From positions 186,001-250,000 of the forward strand of contig NZ_PUFH01000004.1 of NCBI RefSeq assembly GCF_004354555.1: a stretch of DNA of 64,000 nt. Reading direction: 5' to 3'. Source of the DNA: Leuconostoc citreum (GTDB lineage Bacteria; Bacillota; Bacilli; Lactobacillales; Lactobacillaceae). The notes under the pieces were generated by a model. The model saw only the letters and a list, made by a program, of their open reading frames with translations. It ran no database searches and had not been told where the DNA came from. The position numbers were made by a program, and so were the translations under genes. Positions 17,361 through 25,742 of the stretch are shown piece after piece (the first letter of the stretch is position 1; every line of letters begins with the position of its first letter).

Positions 17361-19733
17361 ATGGTGGATAAAAGATGGACCTTAACATACGATACGATGG
17401 TAACGGGGGTTAAAAATTATGGTCGTGAGAGTTTATTAAGCCTTGGCAACGGTTTTCTAGGTTGGCGTGGTGCTCTAGTGACCAACGACTTCAGTGATGA
17501 TTCATACCCTGGGTTGTATGCGGCCGGTGTTTTTAATCAGACGACAACACCGGTGGCCGGCCGCCAAGTGGTAAATGAAGATTTAGTCAACTTGCCCAAT
17601 TTACAGCGTATTAATATCATTATTGATGAACAGCCTTTACGTGTTAACGCTGAAACAGTTAAACAGCTAAAACAAACTTTAGATTTTAAAACAGGGACAC
17701 TAACAGATTCATTTCGTGTACAAGTTGATGATAATGTCTTGCATTATGTTGATATCACTACAGTGAAAGTGATTGATCCTGTGAATTGGCATTGTTTAGG
17801 CTTAACATTGGCACTCAAAACAAGTTATGAATTTAATCTGACTTTGAAGGCAGAAATTGATGGGCAAGTATTGAATCAAAATGTCGCGCGCTACCGACAA
17901 TTTGATAGTCAAGAATTTGATGTAACAGCTACTAAACCAGGGTTGATGTTGCTATCTACTAAAACGACTGCAGTCGATATTGCCATTGCGGCGCAATCAA
18001 GCCTGGATGTAGCAGCCCATAAAGAGGTTGTCGTAGAAGCTACAAAGTTATCCGATCGTTATCAGCTGCAATTGGCACCTCAGCAAACAGTCACTTTGAG
18101 CCGAGTGATGGCAGTTGCCACAAGTTTGGAAACACCGGGGAACTTGGCCACATTTACAACGCAGACAATCGAAAAGCAAACGTTTAAACAAATGCAGATG
18201 AGTAGTCAAAATTATTGGCAACAGTTTTGGCATGAAAAAGATGTTCATATTGTCGGCGATGATGCAATTCAACGTCTAGTGCGAATGAATATTTTTCACC
18301 TTAATCAAATGGCTAATCCCAATGCTAATAGCCACTTAGACGTTTCAATTGGTTCACGTGGCTTGACCGGAGAAGGCTATCGTGGTCATATTTTCTGGGA
18401 TGAATTGTTTGTTTTGCCTTACTATTCAGCCAATGAACCTACTATGGCTAGTCAGCTATTGAATTATCGTAAGCGCCGACTACAAGCAGCAGAAAAAAAT
18501 GCTGATTTTGAAAATGAGGTTGGGGCGATGTATCCGTGGCAATCAGGCATGTATGGGGATGAACAAAGTCAACGGATTCATCTTAACACGGTAGATCAAA
18601 CTTGGATTCCTGATAATTCGAGATTGCAGCGGCATGTTTCTCTGGCAATAGCCTATAACATGTGGGTTTATCAACAAATCAGTGGCAAAAAAGATCATTT
18701 GGAGAATGATGGCTTGGCTATGTTGTTGGCGATTGCACGTTTTTGGGTAAGTAAAGCGGAAAAAGTTGCTGGACGTTATCATATCAGTGGTGTTATGGGA
18801 CCTAACGAATTTCATGAAGCCATGCCCAAACAGTCAATTGGTGGGCTAAAAAATAATGCTTATACGAACTTAATGGTGGTTTGGTTGTTAAACTATGTGC
18901 ATGATTTAGAACAGCAGGATAAGACATCCTTTGATTTGATTGCTGCGACAGTCGGCTATACGAAAGCATTACAAGATAAGGCTGTTATGATGCGACATCA
19001 GATGAAGCTATCAATTAGTTCAGAAGGTATTATCGAACAATACGAGGGGTTTTTCAGCTTAAAATCGTTAGATTTTCAAGCCTACAAAACAAAATATGGT
19101 GATATTCATCGTATTGATCGCCTCTTAAAAGCCGAAGGTCAGTCACCAGATGAATTTCAGGTCATTAAGCAGGCTGACTTGTTGATGCTCCTTTATAATT
19201 TTGGGGCCCGTCAGACCGAGGCGTTGGTCACACAACTTGGATATACCTTACCAAGTGATTGGCTAGCGAAAAATACGGCTTATTATTTAGCACGTACAAC
19301 GCATGGTTCAACTACGTCACGACCAGTTTTTGCTGGTATTTATGTTGCGTTAGCGCGGCAAGGACAACAAGTATTTGAAAAACAAGCCTATTATTTTCTG
19401 ACTGAGGCGATTGGCTCTGATTATTATGATATTCAGGGCGGGACCACCGCTGAAGGTGTGCATATGGGTGTGATGGGCGAAACCTTAGCGGTCATTCAAA
19501 ATGATTATGCTGGAGTTGACATGCTGCATGACACATTTCGGGTGATGCCAAAGTTACCATCGCAATGGTCAAGTATTTCTTTCACGCAAAAATATCATGG
19601 CGTCACTATTGATTTACAAATTTCGCATCATCACGTGATAGCTAAGGCAGATAAAAAAATTTCTGTGATAATTGCTGGTGAACAGATGATATTACAACCA
19701 GATGAAAGGAAAGAGGTAAAATACCATGGTTGA
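17361..19733 (+). CDS. trePP: GH65 phosphorylase, probably trehalose-6-phosphate phosphorylase
   Basis: The 790-residue cytoplasmic GH65 enzyme should split trehalose 6-phosphate with inorganic phosphate into beta-glucose 1-phosphate and glucose 6-phosphate. The N-terminal beta-sandwich begins with GRESLLSLGNGFLGWRGA. The (alpha/alpha)6 barrel contains GHIFWDELFVLPYY and the catalytic acid in GVMGPNEFHEA (Glu near 482), and ARTTHGSTTSRP near 650 belongs to the phosphate site. Maltose and kojibiose phosphorylases look alike; the PTS upstream and pgmB downstream favour the phosphorylated substrate, as in Lactococcus. It begins 12 bases after the PTS gene and overlaps pgmB by 8 bases. Confidence 0.85.
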   Translation: MVDKRWTLTYDTMVTGVKNYGRESLLSLGNGFLGWRGALVTNDFSDDSYPGLYAAGVFNQTTTPVAGRQVVNEDLVNLPNLQRINIIIDEQPLRVNAETVKQLKQTLDFKTGTLTDSFRVQVDDNVLHYVDITTVKVIDPVNWHCLGLTLALKTSYEFNLTLKAEIDGQVLNQNVARYRQFDSQEFDVTATKPGLMLLSTKTTAVDIAIAAQSSLDVAAHKEVVVEATKLSDRYQLQLAPQQTVTLSRVMAVATSLETPGNLATFTTQTIEKQTFKQMQMSSQNYWQQFWHEKDVHIVGDDAIQRLVRMNIFHLNQMANPNANSHLDVSIGSRGLTGEGYRGHIFWDELFVLPYYSANEPTMASQLLNYRKRRLQAAEKNADFENEVGAMYPWQSGMYGDEQSQRIHLNTVDQTWIPDNSRLQRHVSLAIAYNMWVYQQISGKKDHLENDGLAMLLAIARFWVSKAEKVAGRYHISGVMGPNEFHEAMPKQSIGGLKNNAYTNLMVVWLLNYVHDLEQQDKTSFDLIAATVGYTKALQDKAVMMRHQMKLSISSEGIIEQYEGFFSLKSLDFQAYKTKYGDIHRIDRLLKAEGQSPDEFQVIKQADLLMLLYNFGARQTEALVTQLGYTLPSDWLAKNTAYYLARTTHGSTTSRPVFAGIYVALARQGQQVFEKQAYYFLTEAIGSDYYDIQGGTTAEGVHMGVMGETLAVIQNDYAGVDMLHDTFRVMPKLPSQWSSISFTQKYHGVTIDLQISHHHVIAKADKKISVIIAGEQMILQPDERKEVKYHG

Positions 19734-20394
19734 GTTTTCTGATATTAAAGGCTTTACTTTTGATTTAGATGGGGTAATAACCGATACCGCTAAATTTCAT
19801 GAACAAGCTTGGCATGAATTAGCAACAGAACTATCTTTGCCTTTTCCAGATGAACTTGCGCGTCAACTAAAGGGTATTAGCCGGATGGATTCCTTGCAAA
19901 TGATTCTTGATCAGGGGGATAAGTCCTATACGGATGATGAAAAAGCAAATTTTGCAGCACGTAAAAATAAGCACTATGTGACATTAATTACCGGGTTGAC
20001 GCCAAATGATATTCTACCAGGTATGTTTGACTTTATTGCTGATATAAAACAGAAAGGTTATGTGGCTAGTATCGCTAGTGCCTCAAAAAACGCGCCGACA
20101 ATTTTAAAACAGTTGGGTTTGACAGATTATTTTATTGGTATTGTTGATCCAAGTACATTGGCGCATGGTAAGCCAAATCCTGAAATTTATATCAAAGCTG
20201 GGGAATTGCTAAAGTTAGCACCACAACAAATTATTGGTCTAGAGGATGCCAGTGCAGGCGTTAAAGCCATTCAAGGTGCTGGGCAAACAGCATTGGGTAT
20301 TGGCCCAGCTGTGTCGCAAGACAATTTACAGCTGTGGTTTGCCGATACAGCAAGCGTGACATTAGATAATATTAAACAAAAGCTAACGCAGTAA
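19726..20394 (+). CDS. pgmB: beta-phosphoglucomutase
   Basis: The 222-residue HAD enzyme converts beta-glucose 1-phosphate from the GH65 reaction to glucose 6-phosphate. FDLDGVITDTAKFHEQAW carries the nucleophile and acid/base Asp residues, LKGISRMDSL is the substrate-specific cap loop of beta-PGM, SASKNAP is motif II, and GLEDASAGVKAI is motif IV. It overlaps the phosphorylase gene by 8 bases and ends the operon at a terminator. Confidence 0.94.
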   Translation: MVEFSDIKGFTFDLDGVITDTAKFHEQAWHELATELSLPFPDELARQLKGISRMDSLQMILDQGDKSYTDDEKANFAARKNKHYVTLITGLTPNDILPGMFDFIADIKQKGYVASIASASKNAPTILKQLGLTDYFIGIVDPSTLAHGKPNPEIYIKAGELLKLAPQQIIGLEDASAGVKAIQGAGQTALGIGPAVSQDNLQLWFADTASVTLDNIKQKLTQ

Positions 20395-20432
20395 GTTTTA
20401 CATTGCAAGGCAGTGCAACATAAAGGTAAATT

Positions 20433-20464
20433 AAAACCGCTTATCACAAAAGCGGTTTTTTTTT
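20433..20464 (+). terminator. terminator of the trehalose operon
   Basis: AAAACCGCTT pairs with AAGCGGTTTT around a short loop, followed by a long T run. Confidence 0.85.
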
Positions 20465-20473
20465 GATGCTACT

Positions 20474-20482
20474 TGGTAAACT
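20474..20482 (+). promoter_or_regulatory. candidate extended -10 promoter of the ABC transporter
   Basis: TGGTAAACT fits an extended -10 element about 36 bases before the ATPase gene. The surrounding TTGGTAAACTAA closely matches the element before the LytTR gene (22162-22173). Confidence 0.35.
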
Positions 20483-20517
20483 AACATCATAAAGATAGGA
20501 ACAACAGGGGGAATGAT

Positions 20518-21390
20518 ATGTTAGAGATGAAGCATATTAAAGTCAATTATGGTGAGTTTGTTGCACTTGATATGGGACGCGATATAATTGTTGATGCACA
20601 TGATATCGTTGGCATTGTTGGCAGTAACGGGGCTGGTAAATCAACTTTAATCAAGGCATTAACGAATCAAGTAGCTTATACTGGTAAAATCGTTAAACCA
20701 GGGCAAATTGCGGTGCATTTGCAAGAAAACAATTACCCAGCCACTGTCACTTGTCGCACAATTTTGGAAGGTTTATTACAAACAACCTACAAGAAAAATC
20801 CAAAATTAATTGCGCTCGTACAATTTTTTGACTTTGAAAAGAATTTGAAAAAAAAGGTGGCCCAGTTATCGGGTGGGCAAAAGCAGCGATTGACGATTAT
20901 TATGGTGTTATATCAGGATGCGCCATTAACTTGTTTTGATGAGTTGAGTACTGGCCTTGATTTTGAGACACGCTTTAACTTAATGGCCAAAATTAAAGCA
21001 TGGTATGCTAATAAGCCAGCTATGATTTTACTGATTACACATTATTTTGATGAATTGGAAAAATTAGCCAATAAATTATTGATTATTGATCAAGGGCACG
21101 TTGTAGATTACGATTTAACGACGATGTTGTTTGCAAAATATGTGGGTTATTCGGCGGTTGTCGTAGATGCACCGCAGTTAGCGATTACCTTGCCAAAAGG
21201 GTGCGATATTATACGTGGTGAAGCAGGGCAAACTGTGATTGGTTGTGACAATCAGAATAGTCAACAGTTAGTGATTGCGCACTTAAATCAACACGGTTTT
21301 ACCTTTTCGGCAACACGAACAAGTGTGACACTTATCTATTTGAACGCGTTACACCAGCGTGAAATAAACAGATTGGGGCAGACATCATGA
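20518..21390 (+). CDS. ABC transporter ATP-binding protein
   Basis: The 290-residue ATPase subunit has Walker A GSNGAGKST (near residue 38), Q-loop region HLQENN, signature [11 protein letters not shown] (near 118), Walker B LTCFDELSTGLD (near 138) and H-loop ITHYFDE. Residues beyond about 215 form an extra C-terminal domain, as in drug or peptide exporters of the ABC-2 type. It overlaps the permease gene by ATGA. The following LytTR/DUF3021 pair suggests a bacteriocin or membrane-stress role, but the substrate is unknown. Confidence 0.88.
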   Translation: MLEMKHIKVNYGEFVALDMGRDIIVDAHDIVGIVGSNGAGKSTLIKALTNQVAYTGKIVKPGQIAVHLQENNYPATVTCRTILEGLLQTTYKKNPKLIALVQFFDFEKNLKKKVAQLSGGQKQRLTIIMVLYQDAPLTCFDELSTGLDFETRFNLMAKIKAWYANKPAMILLITHYFDELEKLANKLLIIDQGHVVDYDLTTMLFAKYVGYSAVVVDAPQLAITLPKGCDIIRGEAGQTVIGCDNQNSQQLVIAHLNQHGFTFSATRTSVTLIYLNALHQREINRLGQTS

Positions 21391-22133
21391 AGCACTATAT
21401 TAAATTTGAACTTAAAAATACACTAGGGTATAGTCTTGCGATGATCGTTGGTGGACTATTACCGATGATTTTGGCTATTGGCAATTATCATGCCACTAGT
21501 AACACGTTAGCAAATCAAGCATTAGCTAAAGGTTTATTTGCAACGTTATTACCGATGATACCGCTTGGCTTAGTCATTTTGCCATTCACGATTTCTTTTG
21601 GTCGAGATATGGCTGATGGTGTCACAACACGATTTGTCTTGTTTGGCTATCGTATGGCTAAACAGTTGGTCGCTAAATTTGTCTCAGTGGCCATTTTGGT
21701 GTCACTGGTGACAGTAGTTTATTGTTTGGTTTTGTATCAGGTATTACCGTTGCCTTCAATGAGTATGCTGAGCTTAGCCAACGTCTTTGCTAGCACCATG
21801 ATTCTAACTGCAGCATTATATCTTTTGTCTTTTGCCATTGCCCAAGTTTTTAAAGGCTTCAATATGATTCAGGGCGTGGCGATGGTGTGTTACTTTGGTA
21901 TTGCCTTCTTAACAGGCAGTATGGGCACATTTCAATTGCCGCGTACGCTTGAAAAAGCCATAGAATGGATTCCATTTGCTGCCATACGAGAGACACTCAA
22001 AATGCATTGGGGCAGTAATACGGTGACTGATATGCAGACAGAGTGGTTTAAACTGATTGTTTTCTTATTAATCACGCTATTCTTATTTGGTCTGGCAGAA
22101 TTTTATCGCCGTCTCAAAACACACGCCGTCTGA
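21387..22133 (+). CDS. ABC-2 type transporter permease
   Basis: The 248-residue membrane protein has about six hydrophobic helices and starts in the stop codon of the ATPase gene (ATGA). It is the membrane partner of the exporter. The loop FGRDMADGVTTRFVLFGYRMAKQLVAKF between helices 2 and 3 is the amphipathic coupling segment seen in ABC-2 permeases. No specificity can be read. Confidence 0.85.
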   Translation: MKHYIKFELKNTLGYSLAMIVGGLLPMILAIGNYHATSNTLANQALAKGLFATLLPMIPLGLVILPFTISFGRDMADGVTTRFVLFGYRMAKQLVAKFVSVAILVSLVTVVYCLVLYQVLPLPSMSMLSLANVFASTMILTAALYLLSFAIAQVFKGFNMIQGVAMVCYFGIAFLTGSMGTFQLPRTLEKAIEWIPFAAIRETLKMHWGSNTVTDMQTEWFKLIVFLLITLFLFGLAEFYRRLKTHAV

Positions 22134-22162
22134 TAACAGAATTTGATAGAATAAGGTTATAT

Positions 22163-22171
22163 TGGTAAGCT
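22163..22171 (+). promoter_or_regulatory. candidate extended -10 promoter of the LytTR gene
   Basis: TGGTAAGCT lies 22 bases before the LytTR start. The wider string TTGGTAAGCTAA differs at one base from that upstream of the ABC ATPase, so the two units may share control or simply share a promoter type. Confidence 0.3.
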
Positions 22172-22193
22172 AATTGCCACATGGGGGAGAGAC

Positions 22194-22661
22194 ATGGAAA
22201 TTAAAATCAATGTCGATGAGCAACTTGATGGCATTAAAGTTGTCATTTCGGGCAACGATTTGACACAAATGACAGCCATCGCCAAACAACTACAAACAAA
22301 AAAATCAGAAACAAGTAAATTTGTGGTTAAAACGGTTGATGATATTCATGTGATTACGCAATCAGATATTTTAATGGTATCAAGTTTTGGTAACGAATTA
22401 ACAGTGACACGTAATAATCATCAGCAATTAGTAACGCGTAAAACACTAAAACAATTTTTAAATGAAGACAAGTCGCAGTTGTTTGTTCAAATATCTAAAG
22501 CAACAGCGATTAATTTAAACCAACTATCACGAATGGCATCGGCTTTTTCTGGTAATTATTATGGTTTTTTAACAGATGGGACACGTGTTACTGTGTCGAG
22601 ACGATATATTAAGCATATTTTAAATCGATTAGAAGGGAATGATGAAAATGAGACAATTTAA
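22194..22661 (+). CDS. LytTR-domain transcriptional regulator
   Basis: The 155-residue cytoplasmic protein has a LytTR DNA-binding domain in its C-terminal half (about residues 60-150: LMVSSFGNELTVTR, LNEDKSQLFVQISKATAINL, TDGTRVTVSRRY) and a short N-terminal domain without the receiver fold of two-component regulators. It is followed, overlapping by 23 bases, by a small four-helix membrane protein. This is the layout of LytTR regulatory systems such as HdrRM and BrsRM of Streptococcus mutans, where the membrane protein restrains the regulator. Confidence 0.85.
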   Translation: MEIKINVDEQLDGIKVVISGNDLTQMTAIAKQLQTKKSETSKFVVKTVDDIHVITQSDILMVSSFGNELTVTRNNHQQLVTRKTLKQFLNEDKSQLFVQISKATAINLNQLSRMASAFSGNYYGFLTDGTRVTVSRRYIKHILNRLEGNDENETI

Positions 22662-23040
22662 GTATATAATCATGCTAGCTTTCATCGGTATCGGGATAGG
22701 GTCATTTTTCTCCTTATTGTCAATCACATTAAATCAAGCTATATTTTCATTGACACAATTTGCTTTGTTAATGACCATGAGTGCCATTATGGGAATATTA
22801 TCAATAATTTTTGATTATGATAAGTTCAGCTTCATGACGCAACTAGTCTTACATTTTGTATTAGAGATGTTAACTTATTTGATCTTTATTGCTTTGACTT
22901 TTGGTAAAACAAGCATCTCATTAACAAATATACCAACTTTTGTGATTATCTATTTAGCGATTTTTCTTTATATGCGTCAACAAGGACATGACAATGCTCG
23001 ACGTATTAATGAACAATTGGCCAATAAAAAGCACAGTTGA
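22639..23040 (+). CDS. DUF3021 family membrane protein, probable LytTR inhibitor
   Basis: The 133-residue protein has four predicted membrane helices and a basic C-terminal tail, matching the DUF3021 group. In streptococcal LytTR pairs the membrane partner keeps the regulator inactive until an unknown signal arrives; that role is transferred here by analogy. The first ATG at 22639 lies within the regulator gene; ATG 22648 is a possible alternative behind GAAGGGA. The stop codon lies in a strong terminator stem. Confidence 0.8.
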   Translation: MMKMRQFKYIIMLAFIGIGIGSFFSLLSITLNQAIFSLTQFALLMTMSAIMGILSIIFDYDKFSFMTQLVLHFVLEMLTYLIFIALTFGKTSISLTNIPTFVIIYLAIFLYMRQQGHDNARRINEQLANKKHS

Positions 23041-23066
23041 ATGCGTTCATTCAACTGTGCTTTTTT
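23027..23066 (+). terminator. terminator after the LytTR/DUF3021 pair
   Basis: AAAGCACAGTTGAATG pairs perfectly with CATTCAACTGTGCTTT and is followed by T. The stop codon of the DUF3021 gene is inside the stem. Confidence 0.9.
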
Positions 23067-23152
23067 GCTGATGTTAACGATAAGCAAAGGATAACTCACC
23101 ATATCAAATTTTGCCATAGCAATACCAGTTTTTAGTGAAATATGTGATAATC

Positions 23153-23161
23153 TGGTAAAAT
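23153..23161 (+). promoter_or_regulatory. candidate extended -10 promoter of topB
   Basis: TGGTAAAAT lies 39 bases before topB and fits an extended -10 element. No clear -35 is seen. Confidence 0.4.
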
Positions 23162-23200
23162 GAGAGAAAGTATTAGAGAAGAAGTGACACAGGATAGGAC

Positions 23201-25279
23201 ATGCCCAAATATCTTATTTTAACTGAAAAGCCGTCAGCTGCCGCAAATTTTGTGAAAGCGCTAGGCGGTAAAAACGGTCAATTTGACACGTTTACTTACA
23301 CAATTACCAATTTGCGTGGTCATGTGATGACGCTAAAAGATCCTGAAAAAATGGTGTCAGAAGACCTAAAAAAACAGTATAAATCCTGGTTAATTAAGCA
23401 TTTACCTTGGAATTTAAACGATTTTAATTGGGCGCGTACCTATATTCGACAACGTAATTTGCGGACAGGTAAAGTCGCATCTACTAAGCAGTTAGTTGAC
23501 GATCTCAAAAAAGAAGCTGCAAATGGTTATGATGCCATCGTGATTGCCACCGATACGGATCCTTCTGGTGAAGGTGAGTTATTGGCTTGGGAAGCATTAG
23601 AAGCAATTAAATGGCGCGGACAAGTATTACGTGCCAATTTTATGGATGAATCGGTTAAGGGTATTCAGACGTCTATGCAGCATTTACGTGATGTTTCTGA
23701 TAAAAATCAAGATGGCGAGTACATTAAAGGTGAAAGTCGTAATCGATGGGATTTTGCGTCCATGCAATTGACACGTATCGCCACGACAGCTGCCAAGAAG
23801 CAAGGTTTCAAAGTTGTGGCACGTGAGGGCCGACTGAAATCAGTGATTGTTTGGCAGATTTATGCCCAGCTAGAAGCGATTAAACGATATGTGAAAAAAC
23901 CTTATTTTGAAGTTAAGTTTAAAGACCTTGCGGGGCACATTTTTGGTCGTATTACGCCAGAAGGGGATGTGATACCTTGGCGTTTTGATAGCAAAGCAGT
24001 TGCACAGCAGGATTTATTGCAATATCATGAGAGTGCGGTTACTAATGAGCGGCACCAAACCCGTACACAAGCACCTGGTAAACTATTAGATTTAGCTGGA
24101 TTAGCAGCCATATTAGCACCACGTGGTTTTTCTGCCAAAGAAGTATTAAGTACCTACCAAAAAATGTATGAGGCCCAGGTTGTTTCATATCCGCGTACCG
24201 AAGATAAGACAGTGACCCCAGAACAATTTAATGAACTATTACCTAAAATTGATCAAATTGCTCAAGTTGTGCATGTTGATACAGCCCTGCTGACACATAG
24301 GCAACCACGGGCGACCCATGTTAAGAACCAAGGAGCACACGGGGCTAATCGACCTGGAGAAAATGTACCTACTGATTTGGCAACCCTAACCAAATTTGGA
24401 GCGAGTGCACAAGCTATCTATGAGGTATTGGCCAAAAACTATTTGGCCATGTTGGCAGAAGATTATGTCTATGATCATGTCACGGCAAATTTGACTGATT
24501 ATCCAATTTTTAAGACAGCTTATAATGTGCCAGTTCAGTTAAATTTTAAGGCTGTGTATGATTCACAGCGTGCCATTAAGGTAGATGATGATGATGAAAC
24601 AGCTGTAATGGGTCAGCTTGGACCAACTGCACAACCTTATTTGTATGAAGGGGCCAATAAAAAGCCACAGGCGCCAAGCACGAAGTGGATCATGGCCTTT
24701 TTAGAGAAACACAATGTTGGAACAGGTGCGACGCGCGTCTCGACCTTATCTGATATGAGTCGGGGGACGAAAGCTATGATTAAGGAAACGCGTGGTAAAT
24801 TAACACTGACTGAAACAGGTAATGTCTCAGCTGTTATGGTTAAAGGCACATGGATTGCGTCCCCTAAAATAACTAAGCGCCTCTTTGAGATGATGGACCA
24901 AGTCGGTCGTTTTGAAATGACAATGCCTAAATTATTGGACTCTGTTACCCAAGTTGTGGTACATGACATGCCTATCATGGTAGCAAATGCTGAGCAATTA
25001 GAAACGTTACTTGGGCAACCAAAAATAAAACCGAAACGCCCAGTAAGTGAAAAGACGACGGGCCAATTTAAAGGTGAAGAAATCACCTTTGCTAAAGAAT
25101 GGAGCGGGCATGTTTTTACGGACGAGGAGCTAACCAAGTTACTCAATGGCGCTGAAATTAGTTTTGAAGCTAAATCTAAACGTGGTAAACTATATACGGC
25201 TACAGGCACAATGGCAAAACAAACATATAAAGGGCGTACTTTTTATGGCTTCAAGTTAAAACCCAAGCCCAAAAAATGA
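23201..25279 (+). CDS. topB: DNA topoisomerase III (type IA)
   Basis: The 692-residue enzyme relaxes and decatenates DNA by cutting one strand. It opens with the Toprim motif LILTEKPSAAANFV, has TDTDPSGEGELLAW (Mg-binding acidic residues, near 125-138), ESRNRWDFASMQLTR, and the catalytic Tyr in VVSYPRTEDK near residue 330. The C-terminal region (about 610-692) lacks Cys4 zinc fingers and instead has a KGEEITFAKEW-type repeat domain. Length and motifs match Firmicute TopB. It is a single gene with its own promoter and terminator. Confidence 0.92.
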   Translation: MPKYLILTEKPSAAANFVKALGGKNGQFDTFTYTITNLRGHVMTLKDPEKMVSEDLKKQYKSWLIKHLPWNLNDFNWARTYIRQRNLRTGKVASTKQLVDDLKKEAANGYDAIVIATDTDPSGEGELLAWEALEAIKWRGQVLRANFMDESVKGIQTSMQHLRDVSDKNQDGEYIKGESRNRWDFASMQLTRIATTAAKKQGFKVVAREGRLKSVIVWQIYAQLEAIKRYVKKPYFEVKFKDLAGHIFGRITPEGDVIPWRFDSKAVAQQDLLQYHESAVTNERHQTRTQAPGKLLDLAGLAAILAPRGFSAKEVLSTYQKMYEAQVVSYPRTEDKTVTPEQFNELLPKIDQIAQVVHVDTALLTHRQPRATHVKNQGAHGANRPGENVPTDLATLTKFGASAQAIYEVLAKNYLAMLAEDYVYDHVTANLTDYPIFKTAYNVPVQLNFKAVYDSQRAIKVDDDDETAVMGQLGPTAQPYLYEGANKKPQAPSTKWIMAFLEKHNVGTGATRVSTLSDMSRGTKAMIKETRGKLTLTETGNVSAVMVKGTWIASPKITKRLFEMMDQVGRFEMTMPKLLDSVTQVVVHDMPIMVANAEQLETLLGQPKIKPKRPVSEKTTGQFKGEEITFAKEWSGHVFTDEELTKLLNGAEISFEAKSKRGKLYTATGTMAKQTYKGRTFYGFKLKPKPKK

Positions 25280-25281
25280 AA

Positions 25282-25322
25282 CATCTAACAGTACATTAAT
25301 GACTGTTAGATGTTTTTTAATT
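25282..25322. terminator. shared terminator of topB and the HxlR gene
   Basis: AAACATCTAACAGT pairs with ACTGTTAGATGTTT around nine bases. A run of T follows on the plus strand and A residues precede it, so it can stop the two converging transcripts. Confidence 0.85.
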
Positions 25323-25613
25323 TGATGTATTATTTAGTTGTTCTAATATGATCAGCATAGTCGAACCTTTTGGTGAGATTTTATAGATAACACGCAGTGG
25401 AATACGTTCCAAAACTGTGCGACTAACTAGACGATAAGTCACTAGTTGTTTTAAACGATCAGTGAGTACCTTGTGCGATATTCCCGGTAAAGACTGATGC
25501 AATTGGTTGAAACCAGTAACTTGTAAATCTGCAATGGTCAATAATATTTCAATTGACCATTTGGCGCCCATTAGCTTCATGACTTGCTTTGTAGATGTTG
25601 AAATAGTGGGCAT
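25317..25613 (-). CDS. HxlR-family transcriptional regulator
   Basis: The 98-residue winged-helix protein has the HxlR core: MGAKWSIEILLTI, FNQLHQSLPGISHKVLTDRLKQL, then a wing ending in VIYKISPKG. It contains no cysteine, so a thiol-based switch like that of YodB or HypR is excluded. It is divergent from the six-gene unit starting at 25743, and a perfect inverted repeat lies between them, so it probably represses that unit and itself. Confidence 0.88.
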   Translation of the reverse strand: MPTISTSTKQVMKLMGAKWSIEILLTIADLQVTGFNQLHQSLPGISHKVLTDRLKQLVTYRLVSRTVLERIPLRVIYKISPKGSTMLIILEQLNNTSN

Positions 25614-25632
25614 GTTTCCTCGATTTAGTCAT

Positions 25633-25654
25633 TAACGCACAAAATAGTGCGTTA
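25633..25654. promoter_or_regulatory. perfect inverted repeat, probable HxlR operator
   Basis: TAACGCAC (25633-25640) and GTGCGTTA (25647-25654) are perfect inverted arms around AAAATA. A further TGTGCG half-like string follows at 25655-25660. It lies 20 bases from the hxlR-like start and 89 bases from the divergent operon. Confidence 0.65.
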
Positions 25655-25742
25655 TGTGCGATTACAGATAAATATAGTAAAATAATTCACATGGCTAATT
25701 ATAAACTATGCAATATTATTTAGCAAGATAAGGAGGCCTCCC

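Noticed and set aside
20473-22173. Shared TTGGTAARCTAA strings as LytTR binding sites
   Set aside because: LytTR sites are usually paired direct repeats; the strings occur singly and fit extended -10 promoters, which also occur before topB and the first ATPase.
24637-25209. Minus-strand 190-codon open frame inside topB
   Set aside because: It lies wholly within topB, whose motifs are intact, and has no family features.
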